Source: Agapetus fuscipes
Taxonomy: Eukaryota > Arthropoda > Insecta > Trichoptera > Glossosomatidae
Assembly (NCBI GenBank): GCA_951799405.1
Contig: OX637338.1
Span: 4,216,001 to 4,280,000, forward strand
Direction of reading: 5' to 3'
DNA length: 64,000 bases
Within the stretch, counting starts at the first letter, position 1, and each line of letters opens with the position of its first letter. Under the pieces are notes generated by a model, which saw only the letters and a list, made by a program, of their open reading frames with translations, was not told where the DNA came from and did not search any database. Made by a program: the position numbers and the translations under genes. This document shows positions 12,279 to 23,493 of the stretch, in pieces.

Positions 12279-12608
12279 GACAGGCCCACACAAAGGAATA
12301 GTTTGGTAACGCCGTTACCACAGCGACAGCTTGTGCCTCATTTTTACCTCTGGATCAACATTACGTATTCGATCTGCAGTAAAAACATCGTCACCAATAA
12401 ATTGCAATTGACATTTAATTTCTTGCAATTCTCTTAAAGCAGGTTTTCTGGTGAACGAAACAAACATTAAATGACGAGTAGGTAGTACTATTCAATATTT
12501 CAGTATTTTTAAATAGTTTTGAGCTCACATAAAAATATAATGAAATTAATGTAAAAATAATTCCTGTAGTATATATATTTTTATTATATTCCAGTCCGGT
12601 CAATATGG

Positions 12609-12680
12609 TCCGGTCGATAGCTCAGTTGGTAGAGTGCTTGCAGTCCATGCCAAGAGCTCGGGATCGACTCCCACCGAGGG
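12609..12680 (+). mobile_element. S1 SINE, tRNA-like head
   Basis: Starts TCCGGTCGATAGCTCAGTTG (A box) and continues through GGGATCGACTCCCACC (B-box-like) about 50 bases later. It lacks a foldable complete tRNA, and the same head heads S1 copies elsewhere, so it is a SINE promoter head and not a tRNA gene. Confidence 0.75.
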
Positions 12681-12721
12681 TGTCTTATCTCTTTGTATTA
12701 GTAGATATTAAATAAATAAAC

Positions 12722-12962
12722 TGCACATATAGTGTAACCTCTTGCCAAGTTTTCCCGAAGGGGTTGAAGTGGTGGTTTCCCAGCTTCCGAGGGGGCTGGT
12801 ACTCATTTATGTGAAAGCTGATTAAACCTTGGCTGATATTTTATTTTTTTGGGTTGTAAATAAACACCGAAACGGGAAATCATTTCCGACGCCCTCGGTG
12901 GGATTCGAACCCGATCTTTCGGCATAGAATGCCAGCACTCTACCGAATGAGCTATTTGTCTG
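12722..12962 (-). mobile_element. S1 tRNA-derived SINE
   Basis: The tRNA-like head (B box GGTTCGAATCCC on minus, near 12900) lies at the high-coordinate end. The body has GAGGGGGCTGGTACTCATTT and the tail the CACATATAGTGTAAC motif at the low end. It is adjacent and inverted to the S1 head at 12609. Confidence 0.75.
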
Positions 12963-13087
12963 TAATTTGTAAAAAAAAAAATACATACTGTTACTTTTTG
13001 ATGGTGTTCTAAAGTTGACTTTTAAAATAGTATGTAAGTTATTCACTAATTACAACGATTGGTCTAATGTGTGTAAGTTTATCAGGA

Positions 13088-13275
13088 CCCTGAGTACGAG
13101 TTGTTACACTTTATTCGAAGTATTGTGTATTCAAGAAAAATGTATGTGAACTTGTAAAGCACCCCTGGCAGAAAAGGTTTTGAAACCTGTTTTGCCAGGG
13201 GTGCTTTACAAGTTCACATACATTTTTCTCGAATACTCAATACTTCGAGTAAAGTGAAAAAACTCGTACTCAGGG
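13088..13275. mobile_element. Palindromic MITE, copy 1
   Basis: 188-bp element whose two halves are inverted copies: CCCTGAGTACGAGTT at the left end and AACTCGTACTCAGGG at the right, with arms of about 85-90 bases around a short centre near 13180. No coding capacity. A second copy is at 15930-16121. Confidence 0.85.
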
Positions 13276-13744
13276 CATAGATTGTAAATGGGCAAGTGTG
13301 TAATGTAACGTAACGCAAGAGTAACAGTAACAGTAATCGGTATCTGCTCGGCGCGGCGGCGCTACATACGATTTGCAGCGTTAAAATAATGTGACCCAAC
13401 ACTCATAATGCCAGCATCTAATACCTTAGAGTTATAGTATTGATGGAGAAGAAGCTAGCTAACGGCATTATATACATACTACATGGCTCACCTGCCAACC
13501 GGACCTGTCAACCACAGAGCTGTCAAATACCACAGAGTACTGAATAATCACATGAAATCCTATGTGTTCGTTCTTCCTTTACTCTTATGTTTTGATACCC
13601 GATTATTACTTAAATGTTTGATTATTAATTCATTTATTTTAAACAATGCCTTTTTTCTTTAAAAATGTCAATTTTATCACAACATATAAAAAAATATAAA
13701 GCGTGCGCACAGTGTTCGCGCAGTCATGAATTTCAATTCCGCCA

Positions 13745-14010
13745 ACTTTTTTTTTTGATAGAATTTTAAAGAGGAATGCCATTCACCAACCTATTATACC
13801 TGGCCAGAAACAGGTATTAATATCATCAATTAATAATTCATTCTTGGATATTTTAATGAATTATTTATTAATAATTACCCAATGACATCTGTTGAACCAG
13901 GATCAAAGTTACAGTGAAATGACCCAAGCGGGGATCGAACCAGCGTTATTCTATTCCAAATACGCTAGAAAAATCAGCCACTTGAGTCCCTCGGCCATAA
14001 CACCGATAAT
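13745..14010 (-). mobile_element. S3 SINE-like repeat
   Basis: Shares GGAATGCxATTCAxCAACCTA, an AT-rich ATTAATAA body, ACTACCCAATGxC and a terminal tRNA-like segment (GCGGGGATCGAACCAGCG; on minus a B-box-like GGTTCGATCCCCG) with copies at 15275 and 43405. Probably a tRNA-derived SINE with its head at the high-coordinate side. Confidence 0.6.
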
Positions 14011-14217
14011 TTTGTGGAAAGATTTCGTAGTTTCACCGGAGTTGTTTTTACTTGCAACGAAAATACACTGTAAAGTTCTCTTTCTAACAAAGTATGATTT
14101 GCAGTTTAGTAGTTAAATAGTTTCTAGTCCACGGATATACGATAAGTCAATGTCTAACACAATTGTCGTTTCAAAATTTCAGTTAACTGGTGAACGCATT
14201 TGCATTTTCGCAATAAT

Positions 14218-14320
14218 TGACCTGCCTCCCCTCCCCTCCTGGTGGCTTTGCCCCCCACATGCCCCCCCTCCCCTCCTGGTGGGTTTGCCCCCACAATGCT
14301 CCCCTCCCCTCCGCTAGCTC
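14218..14320. repeat. C-rich tandem repeat
   Basis: Strand-asymmetric, pyrimidine-rich block with CTCCCCTCCTGGTGG repeated at a spacing of about 45 bases, then a third partial unit CTCCCCTCCGC. It has an open frame on both strands only because of its composition. Confidence 0.75.
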
Positions 14321-14457
14321 TTTCACATTCGTCCCGACTCGTGGGGTTTCAAAATTTTCGCTTTCCGATCGCCGCGTGGAGTTAATTCGCAACATTAATG
14401 GCTTGTTAAGTGCGTTTATTCATTGAACTTATAAATCTCAAGGATATGCAACGCAAC

Positions 14458-14757
14458 TAAGCTACACACATAAAGTGGAACTTCTTGCCGCGTTATCCCC
14501 GAAGGGTGTGGCGAGTGGGACGTATTTATTTGCACAGGTAAGGGGGCTGGCCTTATGCCAACCACTTCATTTAAAGCTCCGGAGGGAGTTGGTACCTACT
14601 CATTTCTCGTTAAGGCTGAGTAAACATTGCCGGTATTTTATTTTGGGGTTGGAAAAAAACACCGTAATGGGAAACCATTTATGGCATCCCGGTGGGATTC
14701 GATCCCGACCTCAAGGTATGGAATGCAATCATTCTACCTACTGAGCCATATATTATG
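14458..14757 (-). mobile_element. S1 tRNA-derived SINE, long copy
   Basis: Low end AGCTACACACATAAAGTGGA, then a CCCCGAAGG segment, then GGAGTTGGTACxTACTCATTT; high end with GGTGGGATTCGATCCCGACC (inverted B box) and a decayed A-box region near 14740. Full S1 order is preserved. Confidence 0.7.
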
Positions 14758-14769
14758 AGCTGAGCTATA

Positions 14770-14832
14770 TTTTTTTAGTTATAGACCTCTGGAGTGTCTG
14801 AACAGGGAATCTCCCGCACAGGATTCCTTAAA
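14770..14832 (+). mobile_element. S2 repeat fragment
   Basis: Inverse orientation of the segment found at 3573 and 36939: GAATCTCCCGCACAGGATTCC. Directly abuts the S1 copy at 14458-14757. Confidence 0.5.
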
Positions 14833-15274
14833 AACTTATTTACTAATCTCATCAAAAAACAAATTAATCATTTAATGCATCTAATTTATATCTAGAGCAA
14901 AATAATCTAAAATTATCCACGCGAATTATGATTGAATCATTTGACAGGAACACCTAATAAAGCATTATAATTTCGATTGTAATGAGACACAAACACAAAA
15001 AAAAAAACGCAACATTACACGGCGTGATGTAAGTGGCGCATTGTTCCGGCCGTGTTGTCATTCTGTCGAAATAATCCGTCGCCATGACACATTAGTGGCA
15101 TTGTCTATGGAACCTTGGATGTTGCCGAGCGTGTGCCCGGCAACGCTAGTACTATTTACTTTACGTCTAAACTTAATTATAGAAACTTATACGCTCACTA
15201 AATGTGCTTTTTTGGTTAGCATACTTTTTTAGTGTTATGTTTGTCTTCGACCGTAATAATTTACATTTTTTTTT

Positions 15275-15510
15275 AAATAGATTTGTGAAGAGGAATGCAA
15301 TTCATCAACCTATTTTGCCTGGCCAGACACGGGTATTAATCAGTTATCAATTAATTAGTCAATATTTTTAATAAATCATTAATTAATAACTACCCAATGT
15401 CGAATTTATTGTCGATAGGATATGACGCAGGCGGGGTTCGAACTAGCGTTAGTGTCAATTACGCAAATTCGATCGCCGACGCCTTATCGCCCTCGACCAT
15501 CCAAGCGATT
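15275..15510 (-). mobile_element. S3 SINE-like repeat
   Basis: Second S3 copy: GAGGAATGCAATTCATCAAC, the GCCTGGCCAGACACGGGTAT segment, AT-rich body, ACTACCCAATGTC and GCGGGGTTCGAACTAGCG (inverted B box). Confidence 0.6.
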
Positions 15511-15929
15511 TGGGATATTTACATATTTTGATATTTTTGGATATTTTGATTAAACACAATAAAAAAATGTAGGTACGTAAATATATTTGAATGTAATATG
15601 CAAAAATGTATACTAAAAGCTATCATAAAAGGCTTATTGAATTTCATATTTTTTCATTTGATGTGCCGATTAGATGGGTACATTTTTTTTTACAAAGGAA
15701 ATTCCGCATTGACTATAATTCCCTTGAATGCATATTGCTGAATCAGAAACGCAGGAAATCATTTTTTAGTATCACTTTCCGCAAGCCAGATTCCGAGAAA
15801 TTCCATTTTTATTTCATCCGAAAAATCCCTTTGATGTTTACATTGAAAATCAAAATTATCACCGTTATTCAGAGTCTCTATTCAACCTGATATCTATTTT
15901 TGTTCTATCATGAAATTTGCAGTTCAGGA

Positions 15930-16121
15930 CCCTGAGTACGAGTTTTTTCACTTTACTCGAAGTATTGTGTATTCGAGAAAAATGTATGTGAACTTGTAAA
16001 GCACCCCTGGTAAAAAAGGTTTCCCAACTTGTTTTGCCAGAGGTGCTTTGCAAGTTCACATACATTTTTCTCGAATACTCAATACTTCGAGTAAAGTGAA
16101 AAAACTCGTACCTACTCAGGG
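15930..16121. mobile_element. Palindromic MITE, copy 2
   Basis: 192-bp relative of the element at 13088-13275, with the same CCCTGAGTACGAG ends and inverted arms. The right arm has a small CTAC insertion near its end. High similarity between copies suggests fairly recent movement. Confidence 0.85.
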
Positions 16122-16329
16122 TACAGTTCTTACAACGATGTGAGAGATTTCAGATTAGTCAATGGCCGGCTCTGGATAGCGCTGTGTGGTTTTGAAATTT
16201 CCAATGACAAAATATTCTATAATTGTATTTTGTGGGGTATTAATTACGCTGGATAGCGCCTCGCATCGTCAAACGGAATAATGATTAATGGAGCCACATA
16301 TTTTAACGAGATAATGCCCATGTTTCCAT

Positions 16330-16902
16330 GATAGAACGACACAGTGACATAACGAAACATAACAGAACAACACATTACAGAACATCACAGTGACAGAACA
16401 TTTAAGCCCTTTGCAGTGACACACTCTCATAAAAGGCGCTGTATAATTTATTAATTAATAATTATAATATTACATCATAATGACAAAACATCACAGAAAG
16501 TACCTACATCATAATGACCAAACATCATAAGACAAATCAACACATAACAAAGCATCATATAACTAAAACAGAACATACCATAAACAACGCTTGAATAAAC
16601 ATTTTTATGAAATGTTTCAGCGGAGACTTTGTAGAACTCTTTGCAATTTTTCACATTCCAATTATACTTTATTTAATAGTATTTAATTTTTCTTTTTATA
16701 GCCTCGCACAATTTTTAGGACTTTAGTTAATCTGAAGATGGCCAAGAGGCCGAAACCGGTCAAACTGAATATTTGTTTGTTTTTTAACAAATAAAAAAAA
16801 ATAAGCAGAATCAAACAGTGTTTACTTTAATTTAACTGTCTTTGTGATGTTCTGTTATGTGTCGTTCTGTCATGTGTCGTTTTGTCACTGTGTCTTTCTA
16901 TC
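16330..16902. mobile_element. Fold-back element with internally repetitive inverted ends
   Basis: The left arm from 16330 (GATAGAACGACACAGTGAC) is built from imperfect ACAxAACAGAACATCACAGTGA-like subunits. The right arm, about 16835-16902, is an inverted version ending GTCACTGTGTCTTTCTATC. The middle includes an inverted match to 11870-11920 and a CTGAAGATGG...GGCCGAAACC hairpin with an A-rich tail (16733-16800). No transposase is visible. Confidence 0.6.
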
Positions 16903-17774
16903 CTATCAACGATACCCATTACGCTACGCCTGATTGTCCATAGTTAACTTTGTACTACAAAGGATGCACCACACACGCTCGACTTGCACATCTCATGGCT
17001 GCCAATGGTAAACACCTAAATGCATTTCATCATCGCTATGTAATGTAATCATTAGCAGAGTACCCGACCAACGAAATATGGTCATAGTTCAGTAAACAAA
17101 CAGATTTACAGTCAATCTCTCCTGTATTTGTATCGCACATTAGAGGATATAAATGTAGGTACTTCATTGAAATAGTCTTGTACATTATCTAGATTTTCTG
17201 CAGTGACTTTGTGAACGGTATTTTTTATAAATTTAAATAAAATTCAATTTTGTTATATTATTTACTTTTTGAGTTTATTTTGTACACAACCAGTTTCATT
17301 TTACAGATGGGTGACTGCTTCTCCCAAAACTGATAGTACAAAATAAACTCAAAAAGGGTCACATCACAACCTTCAGTAATGAGGAACAAGATTAAGAATT
17401 TGATTGCTTGTAGAAAACACTATAAAATATGGAATAGGGTATGTATTCAAAAAAGTTACTGAAGCAAGACTGAATAGTTTTAGAATGCTTTAAAAACTCT
17501 TATTTGGATCCACGTTTTTATGTGTTTGTTCTAAGACATGGTTTGTTTGAACTTCGTCCACGTGTCGGCTTCCATTTCACAATAAATTGCATCTCGTTGC
17601 TTTGTAGCAGGCAGCTAACTACATAATGTACGTAGACGGATTGCACTACGGCCGGATTACCCAATACTACCAACACAATGCGACACTTCGGCTAGCCCTG
17701 CACTCTGATGCTCTCCTTTAGGCGTGAAGTAACCCACTCACGACAATATCCAGCTTACAATTATTTGTGTATTT
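16903..17774. other. Stretch with one hairpin, no gene
   Basis: The only structure seen is a hairpin with perfect 21-bp arms at 17265-17285 and 17336-17356 (50-base loop). The remainder is AT-rich unique sequence. Confidence 0.5.
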
Positions 17775-17827
17775 AGTTGGATATGTATTACGATTAGCCT
17801 TCGAATTGTGATGGTGACCAATAGTGA

Positions 17828-18258
17828 TTAAGCTACACATATAGTGTAACGTCGTGCCTAATCGCCCCTATTTTGCAATTCGATCGATTGTTTTCATCAA
17901 CATGGCGTCACAATATAAATCCGTAATTATTAACAAATGGTTACCAATACTAAAGTGGTACTTTCTACAACATTTTGCTACGTTACTAAGCTACACACTT
18001 AGTGTTATTTCTTGTCGCGTTTTCCCCGAAGAGGCGAGTGGAACCTATCTAATTTGTAAAGGTAACGGGTGCCGGCCTTCTTACACAAACCACTTCAGTT
18101 GAAGTGGAGAGTTTCCCAGCTCCCGAGGGGGCTGGTACTCATTTCTTGTGAAGGCTGAGTAAACCTTGTCGGTATTTTATTTATACACCCTCGGTGGGAT
18201 TGAAACCCGAGCTCTTAGCATGGAATACAAGCCAATAGCAACCGAGCTATCGACCGGA
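17828..18258 (-). mobile_element. S1 SINE, long form with extra 5' block
   Basis: Low end CTACACATATAGTGTAAC, then a block (17860-17985, with GGTTACCAATACTAAAGTGG) that also occurs in the S1 copy at 26185, then a second CTACACACTTAGTGT motif and a regular S1 body. The high end ends with the A-box region (GAGCTATCGACCGGA). Repetition of the terminal motif suggests two S1-related units fused. Confidence 0.7.
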
Positions 18259-18547
18259 CAAAGTGGATATGTGTACGAGTATTTAGGTCCAGCTGAAATA
18301 TCAATATAAAGTTGATTTTTAAACTCATTATTCTGCCTTGTTGTTTTAAAAGCTACAACGAAGGAAGTGAAAGCAAGTTCTTAGAGCTCTGAAATCGATC
18401 TACACAGATTTACTCAAGCCACCACTTCCGATCAAGTGATAGGCGCCATATAAAGTCAGTATGCAAGTATCTTTCAATGGTATCTCCTGAACCATCTTCC
18501 TGATCCCTAGATTGGAATCAACGTAGAGTCCGGAGTAGGCCCCTTTA

Positions 18548-18674
18548 GGCCCGATATTTTCAAAATAAGCTTATGTGACTTTAAACTGATAAAAAAACTA
18601 CCAACACAATTGACATAAGTGCGTCCTTTTCCTTCAGTATAAAGTCGCTATACAAACGTTGAAAGTACAGGGCC
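18548..18674. mobile_element. TTA-flanked MITE, copy 1 (PIF/Harbinger-like)
   Basis: 127-bp element with inverted ends GGCCCGATATTTTCAAA and GTTGAAAGTACAGGGCC, directly flanked by TTA on both sides (18545-18547 and 18675-18677). Internal inverted motifs ATGTGACTTTAAACTGA and TTCAGTATAAAGTCGC. Three-base TWA duplications are characteristic of PIF/Harbinger elements. Confidence 0.8.
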
Positions 18675-19034
18675 TTATACTGTAAGTACCGCGTACATTT
18701 TAGGCGCTAGGATGACTACATATTTTTCTTGCCCAACTCGCGCGCTCGTTCCTGCGGATTATATTTTTCGTCAGCAGATGTTTCGTGTGTCGGAGATGTG
18801 TCCATTTGAACCTGCAATACTGTTGTTACATTACTCCGCTGTGTACAGAGCCATTACCAGAGACGTTGTGCTCTCGCTTACCTCACAGCTCGTTTGTGAA
18901 ATTTTAAAATTACTCATATTTGCATACTGACACTTTATAACTGTGCAAGAAGCGTACGTTTCATCATAGGTTTTTGTACTTTAAAATAGTGATTTCCTAA
19001 AACATATTTTTATTTATCCTATCATTGCATTTCC

Positions 19035-19268
19035 TCCACTTCAAGTGAAGCGGTTGGCGTAAGGCTTCCCCTTTAGCTGTAAAAATAAATGAGTTTCCAT
19101 TTGCCACATGCGACCCCTTCGGAGTGATCGCGGCGAAAAGTTACACTATATGTGTAGCTTAATCACTATCACAATTCGGAGGCTAACCGTAGCACATTTC
19201 CAACTTAATACACAAAATTGTACCCTGAAAAACGCGGCAAGAAGTTACACTAAATGTGTAGCTTAGTA
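19035..19268 (+). mobile_element. S1 SINE tail with doubled terminal motif
   Basis: Plus-oriented S1 3' part. The terminal GTTACACTATATGTGTAGCT occurs at about 19139, and a second version (TTACACTAAATGTGTAGCTT) at about 19247. The 19140-19222 part is an inverted match to 17775-17850. No tRNA-like head. Confidence 0.6.
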
Positions 19269-22200
19269 GCGTAGTAGTCATGATTTTTCTTGTAGTGATT
19301 TTAATATAAGATTTGCAAGTTTACTCATTAAATTAAACCAGCTTGAATCAGCGTGAATGGATGCCTAACTGTGTAACGTTGTGTATCACACGATTTCTAA
19401 CTGTTTATCTAAAATGCTGTGATTAATTATAAAATATATTCTTAATGAAATTAACGTTGCGAATTTGACGCGAACCATAATCAAGAGTGAGCGATTAGCC
19501 GGTTCGACATTAAAAAAAAGATCTTATGAAATATTAGCCAATATAAGATCCTTGGCCCGAAAACCTTCTGCATAATATCAGAAGGTAACTGGCCACTCCG
19601 CCTCTCCACACAAACGCGGCTCTGCAGCCAAACGTATCGTAAAATATTTACGACAATCTTCAACTTGACATTGTTGTCTGCAGATCTTCGACAGTTGCTG
19701 GTTAGCTTAGAGCCACAAATCATATTATTTACCTGCACGGTGATGCAACTCACGTTCATGATAATTGCGTTGCCTATAAGGGATTGTGATACAAGTCTCC
19801 ACAGACTGGAAACAAAAGTTGCTGCTTCTCATTTTTAAGCATTTCTTCCTCACCATAATTTCAATTTAAACCAGAATTTTCCTCGTACAACTTTTTTCCC
19901 TTTTGTTCACACTGTTTTCCTCCTTTTGTCTCATCTTGCATCAGCCCTCTGGCATTTCCTGACCCATGCAACCACGCACACAGCTGCTAATTTTATAAAC
20001 CTCCAACATCTCTTCAATGTGTGGCATTCAACATCTCCCCAAAATAAACTGAAGTAAGAAATAAATTTACGGTAAGCGCCTGTATCCATTTAAACAGTTA
20101 GCGCCTTGTTTCCATGCCATTAACATCTCCATTATAAAATAAGTAAAATTCAGTGGTTCTGCTGTTTCGTCCACTTTAGATTGTTGCTCAATTGCATAAT
20201 ATAATTTGCAGGAGAGTTTAGCGCAGCTATAATATATTTTTGACTTATCCGCGGATTGCGTCAGGTGGATACATATTTGCTGGGAGCCGAGATGGCGTTA
20301 CTTGCCGCATGAGTATAGTATAGGATACATGTGAGAAGTGCGCAATGATCGCAGATCGTGTACGTACTCCTATAAGTTTTGTTTCAAAACTGGACCGCTC
20401 TGTTGTGCGCGCGTTTTGCAACGCCCGCCACGCTAAATGCTGAATTGCATTACATTATTATTGATAGTAGGAGAAAAATGCGCGCGGCACATGGCCGGCC
20501 TGAAGGCGATACAGGCTAGCATAATATGCCTCCATCTGAAGTGACTGCCTCGAAAGCCTTCGACTTATTGAGGTCTTTCCTTCGTTTTTTGCTACACTTA
20601 TTCATACAAAAAGTTGTGCAAGCGTCGAACGTAAATATCATGTTTAACCTTAAAATTAATTCATGTGGCAGAGATGCGCCTTTTAAGGAAAACGTACTCA
20701 CATACGCACTACGCATACTTAATTAGGACGCTTTTAAAATCTTCAACGCTGTGCTTAATGATTTCTTATTGTTTTCATTATTTTTTTCATTCCAATGGTG
20801 ACAGGTGAAGCAAAAAATACATATTCCACTTGATTGGACACAGCCGTGATTGTAATTTCATCTGAATGGAAAATAACATTGGAAATATTGATGTCAAGGT
20901 ATCAGTATCGCGTATCCTTGTGTGCATTTATTTCACGCCACCCCTTTGCATTAATACATATGAAAACTGACGTGGCAGACATTCGACTCGTTGTTTTATT
21001 AATACGGCTGTCACTGCTGAATAGTCAGTCAGCTTAAGTTGCAAAATCACATTATTGGTAAAGCGACGTCGTGATTTCGTATCAGCCCATTTGCCGCTAA
21101 TGAAATTATTTAATACAAAGGGCGGTAATTGGAGCAGCGAGAGGTTCCCTATAGGCACATACACTTGTAGGTATAATCTTTCAATTTGCTGACAACTTGA
21201 GATAGGTACCTCCTGAGCACAAAGCAGTAGTTGTAAGTGACTAGCTGTAGCTGAGCGAAGTCATGCCTTGGGGTTTCGCAGTTAGGACTATTTGCAATGG
21301 CATTCCGCTAAGTCTGTTGCACTTTGTGGGGCTCGGGGTTTCGTAAGGCAGGTGGGGCGGCAGGGGAGGGTGATCTGGATTGCTCTCGTGGAGCAGGTAA
21401 CAAACAACATGAGGAAATCGGGCGTCGCGTCTCTCGGCCATTACTCATTTGACACACAATGTGGTGCGACGCTCACATTTACAAGTCACGAAGATCCATT
21501 GGTAAACAAATTACCAGCTCACTTAAATTAGAATCGTCTCAGATGTACAAACCAGCGCGCATAGTCTTGCACGCCGAACTTTGGATTTTAAGCAATGGAA
21601 AAGGAATTGCTTTACAAAATGTGTAGCTTACATTAGGTATGCAGTATTTCATTTTGAAGAAGGTCAAAATATACAAAATAATGCCTGTTTTGTGTTTTTC
21701 GAATTACAACGTTTCCATTAAAAGTGTATCGCAAGATTTATAAATCATTTGTCTTAACGTATTGCTGGCTTTAGTTACCTGTGGCATTTACCAATCTCTG
21801 GTCAAGTATTCGGTTTGTTTTAACGTAAACGTCCATAGTAAATCCGCCTTCCCAATCCAATAAAGTGCTCCACCAAACAGCCGATCGTTTTTCTGAAAGG
21901 CGAACGATTTCGCCACCTATTTGGCTGCCGAGCTCCTGCAGCCTACAGCAGAGAATGAGTGGCGAGGCGCCGCCTACAGCCTAATTAACAGAAATCCTTC
22001 AATATCTTCATTGTTTCTGTAACAATGCGTGTGTTTGCATGTACTCACAACAGCGATGTCAAGATTTAAAACTATTTTGCAATCGATGTCGCCAATAAGC
22101 AATGGGATCCGCCTCTCTTTCTGAGTATGCCGTGTTACAAATATCTGCAGAGGTTGTCGTTTAGCTCTCGATTACAAATAAGACTCCATTGAGATGCGAG

Positions 22201-22379
22201 GCACCTTTCTCTTTGGTTTTCAGATTATCTGTCTATCTAATTTAGCTACTATTCTTTGACATAGAGAGCAAAGCACTGTTTGAAATAAACGTTGCAAGTT
22301 TTCAAAACTAGTCATCTTATAAGAATATGCGATTAACGACTAACGAAAAAAATGTACAAAGAGAATGTCAAATGTTACC
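19269..22379. other. Long stretch, no supported gene
   Basis: Mostly unique AT-rich sequence. Overlapping 60-90 codon frames at 19481, 20516, 20834 and 21241-21531 have no recognisable homology. Somewhat GC-richer patches occur near 20380-20520 and 21240-21480 without splice-bounded coding signal. Confidence 0.4.
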
Positions 22380-22530
22380 GTGGGACGGACGATCGAGGAA
22401 TGAATGGATTTATCAAATAAGTGAGAATTAGAGCATGCATGCGTGCTGAATATTAAAGAGATGAAGGTGTGTAAGGATAGAATAAAGGGTGGACAGATCT
22501 GTGGAGGCTACCTCTAGCGAAACGAATGCA
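22380..22530 (+). mobile_element. LINE-A 3' remnant, strongly decayed
   Basis: Traces of the LINE-A C-terminal block: GAATGAATGGATTTATCAAA, then AAAGAGATGAAGGTGTGTAA matching the EMKEVCK codons, then TGGAGGCTACCTCTAGCG like the tail at 36760. Frames are broken. Confidence 0.5.
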
Positions 22531-23493
22531 GGATACAGAAACAGTTTCAAATGTTACAATAATGAAAATCATTTCCAAAATAGTTGTCATTGTTGTGTTT
22601 CTAATGAAATTCAACTAAAAAAACTATTTCGTACTGTCTTACTGGATGCTGGTAAAGAATTGTTACGCAATAAGCAATAACAATCATAGAATTAATAACG
22701 GTAATTCACGTGAATAATCCATGAGCGACAGCACAATGCACAGGTTCGATTATCATTTTTCTCTCCGATACACCATGACGTCATCGCAGATCTGAATAAA
22801 CCACCGGCCCATACAACCAACCGACTCCTCGATTTTTTTCTCCATCTTGGTGCAATATCCTCAGTTGCGCAAGAGTTTTTAGATTTTCAATCGGGTTTTG
22901 TGTTTCGTAAATCATTGCAAACGCCTTCACATTGTCGTGTCTCACATGCCCGCAGATCTATTTGTTCTAGTTCCCCTCTGGTGTGTGTACATTATGAATT
23001 TCGCTTTACCCGCTTTGATATTTTTTATCTATAGTTTTTTTTCCGTAATGCAAATACTAGTTTGCAAAACGAGCAATGTGATATGCTAATTCATTAGTTG
23101 CTATGAGCAAACTGTGAGTACGTAAAATGCATAATATGTAGGGTTTTTACTGTCTACAAAAAAACATATGCAGGTTCTATAAATCTATCTGTCTTACTTA
23201 AATAATGAGACCAAACCTAAAATATATATTTTGAACCATGTAACTCCTGAAACAATCATTACATTGACAAAGTCTGTGTAGCTCTATTGTTCTTCCTTTC
23301 TTCAAACTGTGTACACACGCAAACTATCAACCTATCGTGAACGCTATTCGCATTTTTATCTGTCTCCTTTGCAATTTATTACTTTCAATACATCCGTCTC
23401 TTTTTTCCGTAAGGTATCGAAATCAGGCACCTGTATGCTTAACAACTTTTGAATTGATACAATTTTAATGTGTTCTTGTTTGTGTTGTTTCAG

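Noticed and set aside
12609..12680. tRNA gene
   Set aside because: A- and B-box-like motifs are present, but the acceptor stem does not close and the same sequence heads many S1 SINE copies.
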